Shown here piece by piece: positions 1 to 8,085 of a DNA stretch of 36,638 bases. Origin of the DNA: DASWOJ01 sp036398775 (GTDB lineage: Bacteria; Pseudomonadota; Alphaproteobacteria; Acetobacterales; Acetobacteraceae). The notes under the pieces were generated by a model, which searched no databases, was not told the DNA's origin, and saw only the letters and a program-made list of their open reading frames with translations. The translations under genes and the position numbers were made by a program. Positions within the stretch are counted from its first letter, which is position 1. Each line of letters begins with the position of its first letter. The stretch covers positions 1 to 36,638 of the forward strand of contig DASWOJ010000370.1 of assembly GCA_036398775.1 (NCBI GenBank), written 5' to 3'.

Positions 1-666
1 GTCCAGCAGCGCCCGCGCCAGCTTCGGCCCGCGGAAGCCGCCATAGCTTTCGCCGGCGATGAACTTGGGCGACGCCAGCCGCCCCTGCGCCTGCAGCCAG
101 CGGTGGACGACGGAGGCGAGCATGCGGATGTCTCCATCCACCGACTGCATGGACCGTCGCGTGTCGTCGCCGCCGGTCACCCGGCTGAAGCCGGTGCCGG
201 GCGGGTCCAGGAACACCAGGTCGGTGAAGTCGAGCCAAGTGTCCATGTTGTCCACGGTCACGGGCCGGCTGCTGGGCGGCGTGACGCCGTTCGTGCCGCC
301 GATCGGCACGCGCCAGGGGCCGATGGCGCCCAGGTTCAGCCAGGCCGACGACGCGCCGGGACCGCCATTCACCGCGAACGTCACCGGCCGGGTGCCCGGA
401 GCGGCTCCGGCAAGCTGGAAGGCGGTGGTCACGATCTCGGCTTGCACCGCGCCCGCCGGGTTGGCCAGGCGTATGGTGCTGACGGTCGCAGTGAAATTGA
501 GGGTGCGTCCGGGCAGGACGAGGCTGTGCACAGTGCTGCGGTCGGCGCCGGCGCCTGGGCCGGGTTGGGGCTGGCTGCGCGAGGCAGGGGGCTGCTCCGG
601 CACCTGGGCCGTGGCGGGGCTGCCGAGCAGGAGGGCCGCCAGGGCCAGCAGGGTGGTCCGCGTCAT
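1..666 (-). CDS. S10 family serine carboxypeptidase-like protein (3' part missing)
   Basis: The first 222 residues are present, read on the minus strand from ATG at 666; the gene runs off the left edge. A signal peptide is visible (residues 1-20, hydrophobic LLALAALLLGSPATA), so the product is exported. Family S10 hallmarks follow: the oxyanion segment NGGPGASS near residues 100-107, the FLDPPGTGFS stretch near 150-160, and the nucleophile motif GESYGG with Ser at about 207. The Asp and His of the triad would lie beyond the window edge. An AGGAC ribosome-binding sequence precedes the start. Bacterial members are periplasmic or exported serine peptidases of poorly known substrate. The ATG overlaps the stop of a possible short ORF upstream (ATGA). 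Family assignment is firm; substrate is unknown. Confidence 0.88.
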   Translation of the reverse strand, partial: MTRTTLLALAALLLGSPATAQVPEQPPASRSQPQPGPGAGADRSTVHSLVLPGRTLNFTATVSTIRLANPAGAVQAEIVTTAFQLAGAAPGTRPVTFAVNGGPGASSAWLNLGAIGPWRVPIGGTNGVTPPSSRPVTVDNMDTWLDFTDLVFLDPPGTGFSRVTGGDDTRRSMQSVDGDIRMLASVVHRWLQAQGRLASPKFIAGESYGGFRGPKLARALLD

Positions 667-830
667 CGGCAATGTCCTCGCGGCAGCCAGCGCCCGTCCA
701 GCACGGCCAATCCGGCTAGGATCACCGCGGTCCCCAACGCGGCATTCAAGGTGATCGGCCCATGCAGCGCAAGGTTGCCGGGGGTCAGCGCGGGTCGAGC
801 CTTGCCGGATGATCGTTGACCGTCGTCCAC
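663..830 (-). CDS. possible 55-aa single-membrane-segment protein coupled to the S10 peptidase
   Basis: A short minus-strand frame starts at GTG 830 and stops with TGA at 663-665, sharing ATGA with the start of the peptidase gene. The predicted 55 residues contain one hydrophobic segment (about residues 29-44, ALGTAVILAGLAVL) followed by a basic tail (WLPRGHCR). The 4-base overlap is the same coupling style as elsewhere in the window, which argues for translation. It may instead be the tail of a decayed membrane-transporter gene, since the frame is closed by a TAG only a few codons upstream of the GTG. No recognised family. Low certainty. Confidence 0.3.
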   Translation of the reverse strand: MDDGQRSSGKARPALTPGNLALHGPITLNAALGTAVILAGLAVLDGRWLPRGHCR

Positions 831-892
831 CTGAGTGCGGGCGTCATCATCCTAGACCGTATCCTTGCTGCGTTCGCAGACGATTCACCTGC

Positions 893-3800
893 TCAATACT
901 CGAACTGATACGTCAGCCCCACCTGGTTCCCGCCCTGGCCGGACCCGACATCGGTTTCCACCTTCAATCCCTTGGTGATGTCGATCTGCACCGTCGCCTG
1001 GGTCTGCCCACCGGTCGTGCCCTGCTTGGCGCCGACATACACTCCGTTGCCGACGTAGCGCCCGGCCTCGATTGACGGTGCGGTGCTGCTGCTGCTGCTC
1101 GATCCCGTATTGCTGCTGCCCCCGACCGAAAGCCGGTCCAGCCCCAGGCCCTTCCGCACCTTGTCCAACGGGTTGCCGACGCCGCCGCCCACCCCCGTCA
1201 GGTCGGCGACCGCGGCGGCGATGGAGGCCAACTGGAACGGCCCCAGCTCCTTCGCGCTGCGCTTGAACAGCAGGTAGGCCAGCACCTCGTCCTGCGGCAG
1301 CTCCGGCACGCTGGTCAGCTTGATGACGGGCTTGCTGGCATAGCCGGTGACGCCCAGCGTCGCCGTGACCGACCCGGCGGTGCTGTCGGCGGCGAAGTCC
1401 AGCGTCGGATCAATCTTGCCAGTGACCCCCGTGCCGTCGAAGCCGACCTTGCCGCGTGAAAAGGTCAAGGTCGTGCCGGCGACGCTGATGGTGCCGCGCC
1501 GCATCTCCAGCCCGCCGGCCACCTGGGGCGCCGTGCTGGTGCCGCGTATGCGAAGGTTGCCCGCCAGCTCCGCATCCACTCCGCGCCCACGCACGAACAC
1601 GGCGCGCGGCACGTTCACCGTCAGGTCCAGGCCGATGGCGGCGCCAGGGGCGGCCGGGGCCGGGGGGCGCTGGCCCGGCCGGCGCACGTCCAGCACCGCA
1701 ATCGTCGCCGGCAGCCGCTCGGGGATGCGTATCTCGGCCGCCCGCACCAGCACGGTGCCGCCCGCCTGCAATCCGTTGGCGGCGGGTCCGCGCAGGGTCA
1801 GGTCCGCATCCAGGTCCGCCGTCAGCAGGTCGGATGCCAACGGACGCGCGTTGCGCAGCGTAATCCGCAGGTCCACCGGCAGCCCCGGCGCCAGCACGCC
1901 CACTGTACCGCTCGCCGCCACCGTGCCCGGCCCGGCGCGGCCCTGCAGGCTGATGATGCGCAGGGTGTCGCCGTCCGCCCGCAGGTTTGCCGACAGGCCG
2001 GTGATCCGTACGCCCTGGGCGAAGTCCTGCACCTCGCCGCCCGCCAGCGTCGCCGTTCCCGCGATGCGCGGTGCTGTGGCGGTGCCCGTCACCGACGCGT
2101 CGAGCTGCACCCGTCCCCGCGCCCGCCGTCCATCCGCGGCCAGGACCGGGTCCAGCACCGCCAAGTCCAATCCGCCCGCCGCCCGCAGGTTCAACGCCCC
2201 GGCTCCGAGCGGCGCCTGGCCGGTGACCGACATCTGCACGGCGCTGCCTGCATTCAGCCGCGCGTCCACTTTCGCCACGCCGCCGCCCAATCCCACCGTC
2301 GCCGCGAGCGTCGCCGCCGGCAGCGCCCGGCCAGGCCCGGTGCGGAGCCGAATTGCATTGGCCTCGACCCGCACCGTCCCGGCCGGCTGGGCCGGGGTGC
2401 CGGTCAGCTTCGCATCCACCTGCACCGATCCGTCGGCCGCCAGGTCGGGCGCGAAGGCGGCGGCGATGTCCGCCGGGGCGCGCAGGCTGGCCGTCAGGTC
2501 CAGCGCCGGGGATACGCGGCCCGCAACGTCCAGCACCGCCGTACGCAGCCCGATCCGCAGGCGGTCCACCGACACGCCATCGCCGAACCGCACGTTGGCC
2601 GGCGCCAGCAGCCGCAAGGTCTCGCCCTTGCCCACGACTTGCAGCGCCGACAGCGCCACCGTCTTGCCGGGCACGTCCACCACTGCGGCGGCGCTCACCG
2701 CGGCATCGGTTCCGGACACGCGCAATGCCGAGGTCAGCCGCACCGCCAGGGCCTCCTGCGGCCCGGACAACTCGACCTTGGCGGAGCCGGCGGCGCCCCC
2801 GGCCTCGATCCCCTCAGCCGACACCTGCGCCGACACGGCAGGGTGCGTCGTGGGGTCGGTGACACTCGCCTGGACCTGCAGGCGTTTGACGCGATTGCCG
2901 GGCAGCCCGGCGTCGCGGGCCTCGGCCTGCAACCGGGCCGCCGCGGCGTCCAATTGCAAGTCGGCGGTCAGGCTGCCGGACACCGGCTGGCCGACCAGCG
3001 GGGCCAAATCCGCCAGCCGCGTCATGCGGAGCTGCACCTGGCCCAGCGGCAACGAGGCGCCGGCCGGCAGGGTCAGCCCACCCTCGCCATGCAGGCTGCG
3101 CCAGTCCAGCCGGCCGATGGTGGCATGCAGGGTGCCGTCCGCGTCACGCTTCGCATCGAGTGCCAGGGCGAGCGGCGCGTCGAGCAACCGTCCCTCCGCT
3201 TCGGCATGGCCGCTAGGCGAGCCGGGCAACCCATCCAGCGACAGGCGCAGCGTGACCGGCCCGCGCGGCACGTTGGGGGCGCCCACGTCGCCGGTCACCG
3301 TGGCGGCGACGGACAGCGCGTCGGGCTTGCCGGATGCGCGTCCCTCGGCCTGCACGGTGCCGGTCAGCGTTGGGGCGACCACCGCCAGGTCCGCCAGCGC
3401 GGCCTTGTAGTCCGCATCCAGCACTCCGGCCTTGCTGCTGCCGTGCGCCGACAGGTTGAGGGCCTTGCCGGCGAACTCCAGCCGGGACAGCGTCAGGTCC
3501 GACCCGGCGATGGCAGCCGTCACGCCCAGCTTGGCGTCCTCGCCGACCAGCGCCGGCACCGGCGCCAGGCCGCCGGTGATGGAGAGAGTGCCATCGAGGT
3601 CCACCTTCGTCGTGCCGCCGGCGATGCCCGCCGCCACATGGGCCGCCGTGCGTCCGCGCAGGTCCACGCCGCCCAGCGCCGCGAAGGGCTGCAGGTCCGG
3701 CGCCGAGATATTTGCGGCCACGGACAGGTCGCCCCCAGTCTGCGCCGTGCCCTTGGCGGTCAGCAGCGGATGCGACAGGGCGAAGGTCACGGGGCGGGCG

Positions 3801-4897
3801 GGCTCGTCGAGCCGGGCGTCGGCGTCCAGCAGCACCGGCGCGGCCGCCAGCAGGTCGGGGGCGCTGCCGGGCAGGCGCACCCCCTCGGCCGTCGCGTGCA
3901 GGCCGACGCGGCCGGCATTGCCCTCCACGTCAGCCGCCAGCCGGCGCACCCCGGCGCCCGCGGCCTGCAGTCCGTCCACGCGCAGGGTGCCGTTGGCGTC
4001 GGGCTTGGTGAACGGCCCGTGGACGTGCGCCTGCAAGGCGATCCCGGCCCAGGACACGTCCGGGCGCGGCTGCATGGCCGGGGCGCTGGCGGTCACGTCC
4101 AGGTCCGCCGCCTGGCCGTCCAGGTCCAGCGTGCCCTTTGCGTCAGCCCGCAGCGGACCCGCCTGCAGCGCCAGCGTCGTCGCGGCGCCGGTGCGCGGCC
4201 CGTCCAGCCCGGCCTTCAGCGTGATTGGCCCCAGCGCCGGCAGGGACGCCAGGTGCGCCACCAGCCCGCCCTCCGGCTCCTGCATGTCGAGCGTCAGGCC
4301 GATGCTGGCCGGGTCAATGCGCGCCTTCGCCGCATAGGCGCCGCCGCCGTCCAGCCGCTGCAACCGGAGGTCGGCGCTGCCAGCCTGCAGCGACGGCACG
4401 TCCGCGCTGCCCTCCAGCGACAGCACGGCGGCGGTTCCGGCGACCGGGGCGCCGACCTCGATGCGGTCCACCTTGATCTGCCGGGCCACCACGTGGACCG
4501 GTAGGGTGAACGGTTTGCTCTCTGGCGCCGGGGTAGCAGGCGCGGGCGCGGACATGGGCAGGCGCGGCACCTGCACCCGTGCCGCCGTCAGCAGGTCCAC
4601 GGACGCCGTACGGTGCAGGAGAGCCAGCGGCGACCAGTCCAGCGCCACGTTGTCCGCCAGCAGCCAGGCGCCCTCGACATCCCGCACCTCCAGGTGCGCC
4701 AGCCGCAGCCGGTCCGGGAAGCGGCCGTGCAGGCCCGCCAGGACCACCTGGCCGCCGGTCAGCCGCCCGACAAGCAGCTCCGCCGCCACCCGGCCCGGCC
4801 CGATGTTCAGGCCGATCAGCAGCGCCGCGACCGCCAGCACCGGCACGGCAATGAGCAGCGCGAGGACCCACAGCGCGATCTTGCGTATCCTGCGCAT
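893..4897 (-). CDS. tamB: translocation/assembly module subunit TamB
   Basis: The product is a 1334-residue inner-membrane-anchored, periplasm-spanning protein. It works with TamA in inserting autotransporters and other outer-membrane proteins, and TamB/AsmA-like proteins are also implicated in phospholipid transport. Residues 1-32 form an N-terminal signal anchor (IALWVLALLIAVPVLAVAALLIGL). A very long, low-complexity, beta-repeat-rich AsmA-like body follows. The C-terminal DUF490 domain is clear (the segment with DEVLAYLLFKRSAKEL, and the final strand ending VGLTYQFEY with a terminal aromatic). A run of serines lies about 65-70 residues from the end, encoded by a short GCT-type trinucleotide run near 1083-1100. 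ATG at 4897 was chosen because it shares one base with the tamA stop (TGATG), implying translational coupling; frames extending further upstream run inside tamA. Confidence 0.95.
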   Translation of the reverse strand: MRRIRKIALWVLALLIAVPVLAVAALLIGLNIGPGRVAAELLVGRLTGGQVVLAGLHGRFPDRLRLAHLEVRDVEGAWLLADNVALDWSPLALLHRTASVDLLTAARVQVPRLPMSAPAPATPAPESKPFTLPVHVVARQIKVDRIEVGAPVAGTAAVLSLEGSADVPSLQAGSADLRLQRLDGGGAYAAKARIDPASIGLTLDMQEPEGGLVAHLASLPALGPITLKAGLDGPRTGAATTLALQAGPLRADAKGTLDLDGQAADLDVTASAPAMQPRPDVSWAGIALQAHVHGPFTKPDANGTLRVDGLQAAGAGVRRLAADVEGNAGRVGLHATAEGVRLPGSAPDLLAAAPVLLDADARLDEPARPVTFALSHPLLTAKGTAQTGGDLSVAANISAPDLQPFAALGGVDLRGRTAAHVAAGIAGGTTKVDLDGTLSITGGLAPVPALVGEDAKLGVTAAIAGSDLTLSRLEFAGKALNLSAHGSSKAGVLDADYKAALADLAVVAPTLTGTVQAEGRASGKPDALSVAATVTGDVGAPNVPRGPVTLRLSLDGLPGSPSGHAEAEGRLLDAPLALALDAKRDADGTLHATIGRLDWRSLHGEGGLTLPAGASLPLGQVQLRMTRLADLAPLVGQPVSGSLTADLQLDAAAARLQAEARDAGLPGNRVKRLQVQASVTDPTTHPAVSAQVSAEGIEAGGAAGSAKVELSGPQEALAVRLTSALRVSGTDAAVSAAAVVDVPGKTVALSALQVVGKGETLRLLAPANVRFGDGVSVDRLRIGLRTAVLDVAGRVSPALDLTASLRAPADIAAAFAPDLAADGSVQVDAKLTGTPAQPAGTVRVEANAIRLRTGPGRALPAATLAATVGLGGGVAKVDARLNAGSAVQMSVTGQAPLGAGALNLRAAGGLDLAVLDPVLAADGRRARGRVQLDASVTGTATAPRIAGTATLAGGEVQDFAQGVRITGLSANLRADGDTLRIISLQGRAGPGTVAASGTVGVLAPGLPVDLRITLRNARPLASDLLTADLDADLTLRGPAANGLQAGGTVLVRAAEIRIPERLPATIAVLDVRRPGQRPPAPAAPGAAIGLDLTVNVPRAVFVRGRGVDAELAGNLRIRGTSTAPQVAGGLEMRRGTISVAGTTLTFSRGKVGFDGTGVTGKIDPTLDFAADSTAGSVTATLGVTGYASKPVIKLTSVPELPQDEVLAYLLFKRSAKELGPFQLASIAAAVADLTGVGGGVGNPLDKVRKGLGLDRLSVGGSSNTGSSSSSSTAPSIEAGRYVGNGVYVGAKQGTTGGQTQATVQIDITKGLKVETDVGSGQGGNQVGLTYQFEY

Positions 4898-6726
4898 CAG
4901 AATGCCTGCCCTATGCCGATGTAAGCCTCCAGCGAATCGTCGCCGTTCCGCTTGTTGAGCGGCACCGCCACATCTAGCCGGATCGGTCCGATGGCGGTGT
5001 AGTAGCGCGCCCCGACCCCGGCCCCGGCCCGCAGGCCGCCGAACCCGGCGCTGCTGGTGCTGACCTGGCCGGCGTCCACGAACGCCACCGCGCCAAAGCT
5101 TTCGCCGATGCGCTGGCGGAACTCCACCGTCGCCGCCGTGATGGACGAGCCGCCCGTGGGCCGCCGGTCCGCGAACTGCGGGCCGACCGACTGGTATTTG
5201 TAGCCGCGTACCGTGCCGCTGCCGCCGGCGTAGAAGCGCTGGTCCGGCGGCAGGGCGAAGGTGCTGGCCCCCTGGACCGTGCCCACCAAGCCGCGCAGGG
5301 CCAGGATGCTGCGGCCCGGCGCGCCCAGGTTGATGTAGGTGGACCCCTGCACCTGCACGATGGTGAAGTTGCCGCCGGCCCCCGCCAGGGACGCCGTGGG
5401 GGTGACGGTCGCGGCGGCCTTGATGCCGTGCGTCGGCTCGAACAGTCCCTCCGGCCCCGTGCTGTCGTAGCGCAGGCCGATGGGCAGTTGCGCCAGGGTG
5501 TAGTCGCGGGTGGTGCCCTCCTGCTGGATGCGCGATTGCTGCGCCTGCACGCCGACGCTCGCGGTCCAGCTTTGGGAGAACTTGCGGCTGAGCGTCACCC
5601 CGGCCAGCACCGCCGTGCGGTTGTAGGCGTCCAGGTTCTCCTTGATCGCCTGCAGGCTCAACTGGACGTTTTGGTTGCGCGCCCACACGTCCGGCTTCAG
5701 CAGGGAGGCCGTCACGTCGTAGCCCTGGCCGCGGCTTGCGCTGCCGCCCAGCTCCGTCACCGCAGCGCCCAGGTTGAGCTGCTCCGCCTGGCCGAACAGG
5801 TTGCGGTGCTGGAAGGTGACGCCGGCGGTGGCGCCCAGGTCGGTGGAGTATGCCGCGGTGAAGCCGACGACATGGCGCGGGCGCTCCGTCAGGTCATAGT
5901 CGAGCGGCAGGTTTCCGGCGGCGTTCAGCCGCTCCGCCGCCCGCGCCCGGACGGTGGCGAAGACGCCGAGCGAGGCGAGGTCCTGCCGCGCTTCCTCGAT
6001 CTTGTCGGGGTCGAACCGCTCGCCCGGATGCACCAGCAGCCGGCGCCGCACGAAGGCCGGGTCCACCCGGTCCAGCCCGCCGATGCCGATGGGTCCGAGG
6101 TTCACCCGCGGACCCGCGTCCACCTTGTAGGACACGTCGAGCACCTGCGCCGCCGGGTCCAGCATGACGACTGGTGCGTCCACCTTGGCCAGCGCGTGGC
6201 CGCTTTTCCGCAGGGCGTCCAGCACCCGGCCCTGGGCGGCCAGGACGTCCGAGGCGATGGCGGGAGCGCCTTCCTCCAGCTTCAGGGCGGCGCGGCCCTC
6301 GGGCGGGACGGCGCCATCCAGGGCGACCCGGCGCAGGTGGAATACCGGGCCGGGCTGGATTCCGACGTCCACGCGCACCGGAGCCGTCGCCGCTTCCAGC
6401 GCCGCGGGCAGGGCGGGGTCGGCCACGTCCCGCCCGGCGATGCGTATGGACACCTTCGCCGCGTAATACCCGTAGCTGTTCAGCGCCGTCATCAGCCGCC
6501 CTGCGTCGCCCTGCGCCCGCATCACCAGCGCGAACGGGCCAGCCGGCGCGCTTTCGCGCAGCTTGATCAAGTTGCTGCTGTCGCGCAGCGCCTGGTCCAG
6601 CGCGCCGTTGCTGGTGGCCGCCAACTCGACCGTGTAGGGCTGCGGGTCCGATCCCCTGGCGCTGGGTGCGGCAAGCAGGGCTGCTGCGATCATGACGGCA
6701 TGGCGGAGGGCGGGGCGGCGGCGCAT
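4897..6726 (-). CDS. tamA: autotransporter assembly factor TamA (Omp85/BamA superfamily)
   Basis: The product is a 609-residue outer-membrane beta-barrel of the Omp85 superfamily that pairs with TamB. It begins with a signal peptide (about residues 1-25, VMIAAALLAAPSARG). Periplasmic POTRA domains follow (about 30-260; the segment VDAGPRVNLGPIGIGG is typical). The 16-strand barrel domain comes last; PDQRFYAGGSGTVRGYKYQSVGP contains the conserved barrel-lumen VRGY motif. The protein ends in Phe (GIGQAF), as expected for recognition by the BAM machinery. It is the first gene of a tamA-tamB operon, overlapping tamB by one base. The length is normal for the family. Start ATG 6726 directly precedes the signal peptide, with only a weak AGG sequence upstream. 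Confidence 0.95.
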   Translation of the reverse strand: MRRRPALRHAVMIAAALLAAPSARGSDPQPYTVELAATSNGALDQALRDSSNLIKLRESAPAGPFALVMRAQGDAGRLMTALNSYGYYAAKVSIRIAGRDVADPALPAALEAATAPVRVDVGIQPGPVFHLRRVALDGAVPPEGRAALKLEEGAPAIASDVLAAQGRVLDALRKSGHALAKVDAPVVMLDPAAQVLDVSYKVDAGPRVNLGPIGIGGLDRVDPAFVRRRLLVHPGERFDPDKIEEARQDLASLGVFATVRARAAERLNAAGNLPLDYDLTERPRHVVGFTAAYSTDLGATAGVTFQHRNLFGQAEQLNLGAAVTELGGSASRGQGYDVTASLLKPDVWARNQNVQLSLQAIKENLDAYNRTAVLAGVTLSRKFSQSWTASVGVQAQQSRIQQEGTTRDYTLAQLPIGLRYDSTGPEGLFEPTHGIKAAATVTPTASLAGAGGNFTIVQVQGSTYINLGAPGRSILALRGLVGTVQGASTFALPPDQRFYAGGSGTVRGYKYQSVGPQFADRRPTGGSSITAATVEFRQRIGESFGAVAFVDAGQVSTSSAGFGGLRAGAGVGARYYTAIGPIRLDVAVPLNKRNGDDSLEAYIGIGQAF

Positions 6727-6804
6727 GACGACCTATAACCCCTAGTGACAAGCAAGGGTTACAGAGGATCGTGTGTTCGTCTTGAGGTTGTCACGCCGCC
6801 GTCG

Positions 6805-6833
6805 TTGTTCCGACACACACCGTTTGATAACAT
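6805..6833 (+). promoter_or_regulatory. candidate promoter for plsC, possibly giving a leaderless mRNA
   Basis: TTGTTC (6805-6810), a 17-base spacer and TAACAT (6828-6833) resemble a sigma-70-type promoter; the -10 matches 4 of 6 and the -35 matches 3 of 6. The -10 ends only six bases before the plsC ATG at 6840, and no Shine-Dalgarno sequence lies between. Transcription would therefore start at or next to the start codon. Inference from spacing only. Confidence 0.3.
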
Positions 6834-6839
6834 CGCGTC

Positions 6840-7760
6840 ATGAAGCTTCCGCTCCGGCGCGTGCGCCAACCCGGCCTGATCACCGTGCCGCCCACGCCGG
6901 AGGCGCCGCGCTTTTCCGGGCACCGCCCGGTGCTTGCCGTGCTCCGGGGTGCCTCCATCCTGCTGTGGACGCTGCCGATGGGGCTGCTGCAAGCGGCGAT
7001 GCTGCTGATGCCGGGGCGCGGCAAGGTGGTGGTGGCCCGGCTGTACTGGGCCAGCCTGTGCCGCTTGATGGGGCTGCAGGTCCGCGTCATCGGCACCCCG
7101 GCCCGGCGGCTGGACGGACGGCCGTTGGTGTTCGCCTCCAACCACTCGTCCTGGCTCGACATCCTGACCCTGGGCGGCACCCTGGAGGCCTGCTTCGTCG
7201 CCAAGCAGGAGGTCGGGACCTGGCCGCTGGTCAGCACCATCGCCCGCCTGGGCCGCACCGTGTTCGTCAGCCGCCGCGCCCGCAACACCGGGCAGGAGCG
7301 CGACCTGATGCGGGCGCGGCTGGACGCCGGCTACAACATGATCCTGTTTCCGGAGGGCACCAGCTCCGACGGCTCCCGGGTGCTGCCGTTCCGGTCGGTG
7401 TTCTTCTCGGTGGTGGAGGACCGGGCGGGGTCGCCGCGGCCATTGGTGCAGCCGGTTTCAGTGGTTTACGACCAGTTGGCCGGTCTGCCGATGGGCCGGG
7501 CGAGCCGGCCGGTGTTCGCCTGGTATGGCGACATGGACCTGGCCAGCCACTTCTGGCGCCTGGCGCAGCATCGCGGGCTGCGGGCGACGGTTCTGCTGCA
7601 TGCGCCGATGGACCCGGCGGCGTATCCGGACCGCAAGGCCCTGACGCGGGCAGCGTGGCAGGTGGTCGCCGACGGCGCCGCGACGCTGCGGCAGAACCGC
7701 CCGGTGCGGGTGGTTGCGGCGGTGCCGGACGCGGTGTCGGAGCAGCCGGCCCTTGCGTGA
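6840..7760 (+). CDS. plsC: 1-acyl-sn-glycerol-3-phosphate acyltransferase (PlsC family)
   Basis: The 306-residue protein is a membrane-associated acyltransferase. Family members transfer an acyl chain to the sn-2 position of lysophosphatidic acid in phospholipid synthesis. The catalytic HX4D motif is NHSSWLD (His102, Asp107) and the substrate-binding motif is FPEGTSSDG (Pro-Glu-Gly-Thr at 171-174). One or two hydrophobic segments lie between residues 36 and 57. A long N-terminal basic stretch precedes them. The gene is divergent from tamA and separated by 113 bp. The C-terminus (about 230-306) is variable. Some PlsC homologues act on ornithine lipids or other lysolipids (OlsA), so the precise acceptor is not certain. 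Confidence 0.9.
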   Translation: MKLPLRRVRQPGLITVPPTPEAPRFSGHRPVLAVLRGASILLWTLPMGLLQAAMLLMPGRGKVVVARLYWASLCRLMGLQVRVIGTPARRLDGRPLVFASNHSSWLDILTLGGTLEACFVAKQEVGTWPLVSTIARLGRTVFVSRRARNTGQERDLMRARLDAGYNMILFPEGTSSDGSRVLPFRSVFFSVVEDRAGSPRPLVQPVSVVYDQLAGLPMGRASRPVFAWYGDMDLASHFWRLAQHRGLRATVLLHAPMDPAAYPDRKALTRAAWQVVADGAATLRQNRPVRVVAAVPDAVSEQPALA

Positions 7761-8085
7761 GGCGGCGGCTTGTTTCTCCCTCCCCCTCCGGGACAGGGTT
7801 GGGGGTGGGGGGTCTTTGCTGAGGAGCGGGGCACCAACGACGCCGCATGGCCGCGGCTCTCAGCAGGTGACCTTCGCCCCCCACGCCCCCCTCACCCCAA
7901 CCTTCTCCCGGAGGGGGAGGGAGAGGGCAGGCGCTTTTCCTTGACAGGCCATGCCCCGACGGCCCCACACTCCCCATGCTGGACCCAGAGGACTCCAAAA
8001 CGCTGCACCGCTTGACCCCTGCCGGGCGAATGCCCATTGCTCCACGCCGAGCATCCGTCCAGGTCTGGGCGAGGGGGATTTCTGC
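7761..8085. other. intergenic region between plsC and miaB
   Basis: This 325-bp stretch has no convincing gene. Its first half is occupied by a ~150-bp inverted-repeat unit (7776-7925). Beyond it, a consensus -35 hexamer TTGACA lies at 7941-7946, without a good -10 at the usual distance. It may contribute to transcription of the miaB operon. Confidence 0.5.
7776..7925 (+). repeat. ~150-bp dispersed palindromic repeat, copy A
   Basis: The left arm (7776-7813) reads CTCCCTCCCCCTCCGGGACA onward and is mirrored by the right arm (7886-7925) as its reverse complement. Each arm is itself a hairpin, GGGAG-type sequences facing CTCCC. Next to the left arm is an internal block, GGTCTTTGCTGAGGAGCGGG, that recurs in the copies at 32717-32866 (inverted) and 35902-36048. 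Equal unit length and a shared oriented interior show this is one repeat family, not chance GC-rich palindromes. No coding capacity. Confidence 0.8.

Noticed and set aside
1083..1100. GCT trinucleotide run in tamB as a possible phase-variation tract
   Set aside because: Changes in a trinucleotide run keep the frame; it only alters the length of a serine run.
1347..3410. Long plus-strand open frame (687 codons) opposite tamB
   Set aside because: It is antisense to a clear TamB coding frame, has a composition of Pro/Arg/Ser/Ala repeats typical of GC-rich shadow frames, and has no domain or ribosome-binding sequence.
5428..6738. Plus-strand open frame (436 codons) opposite tamA
   Set aside because: Shadow of the tamA frame; Gln/Arg/His/Ala-rich with no recognisable family.
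7770..7944. Short open frames reading LTPTFSRRGRE/PPPGQGWGWG-like peptides
   Set aside because: These are chance translations of the palindromic repeat arms, recurring wherever the repeat occurs.
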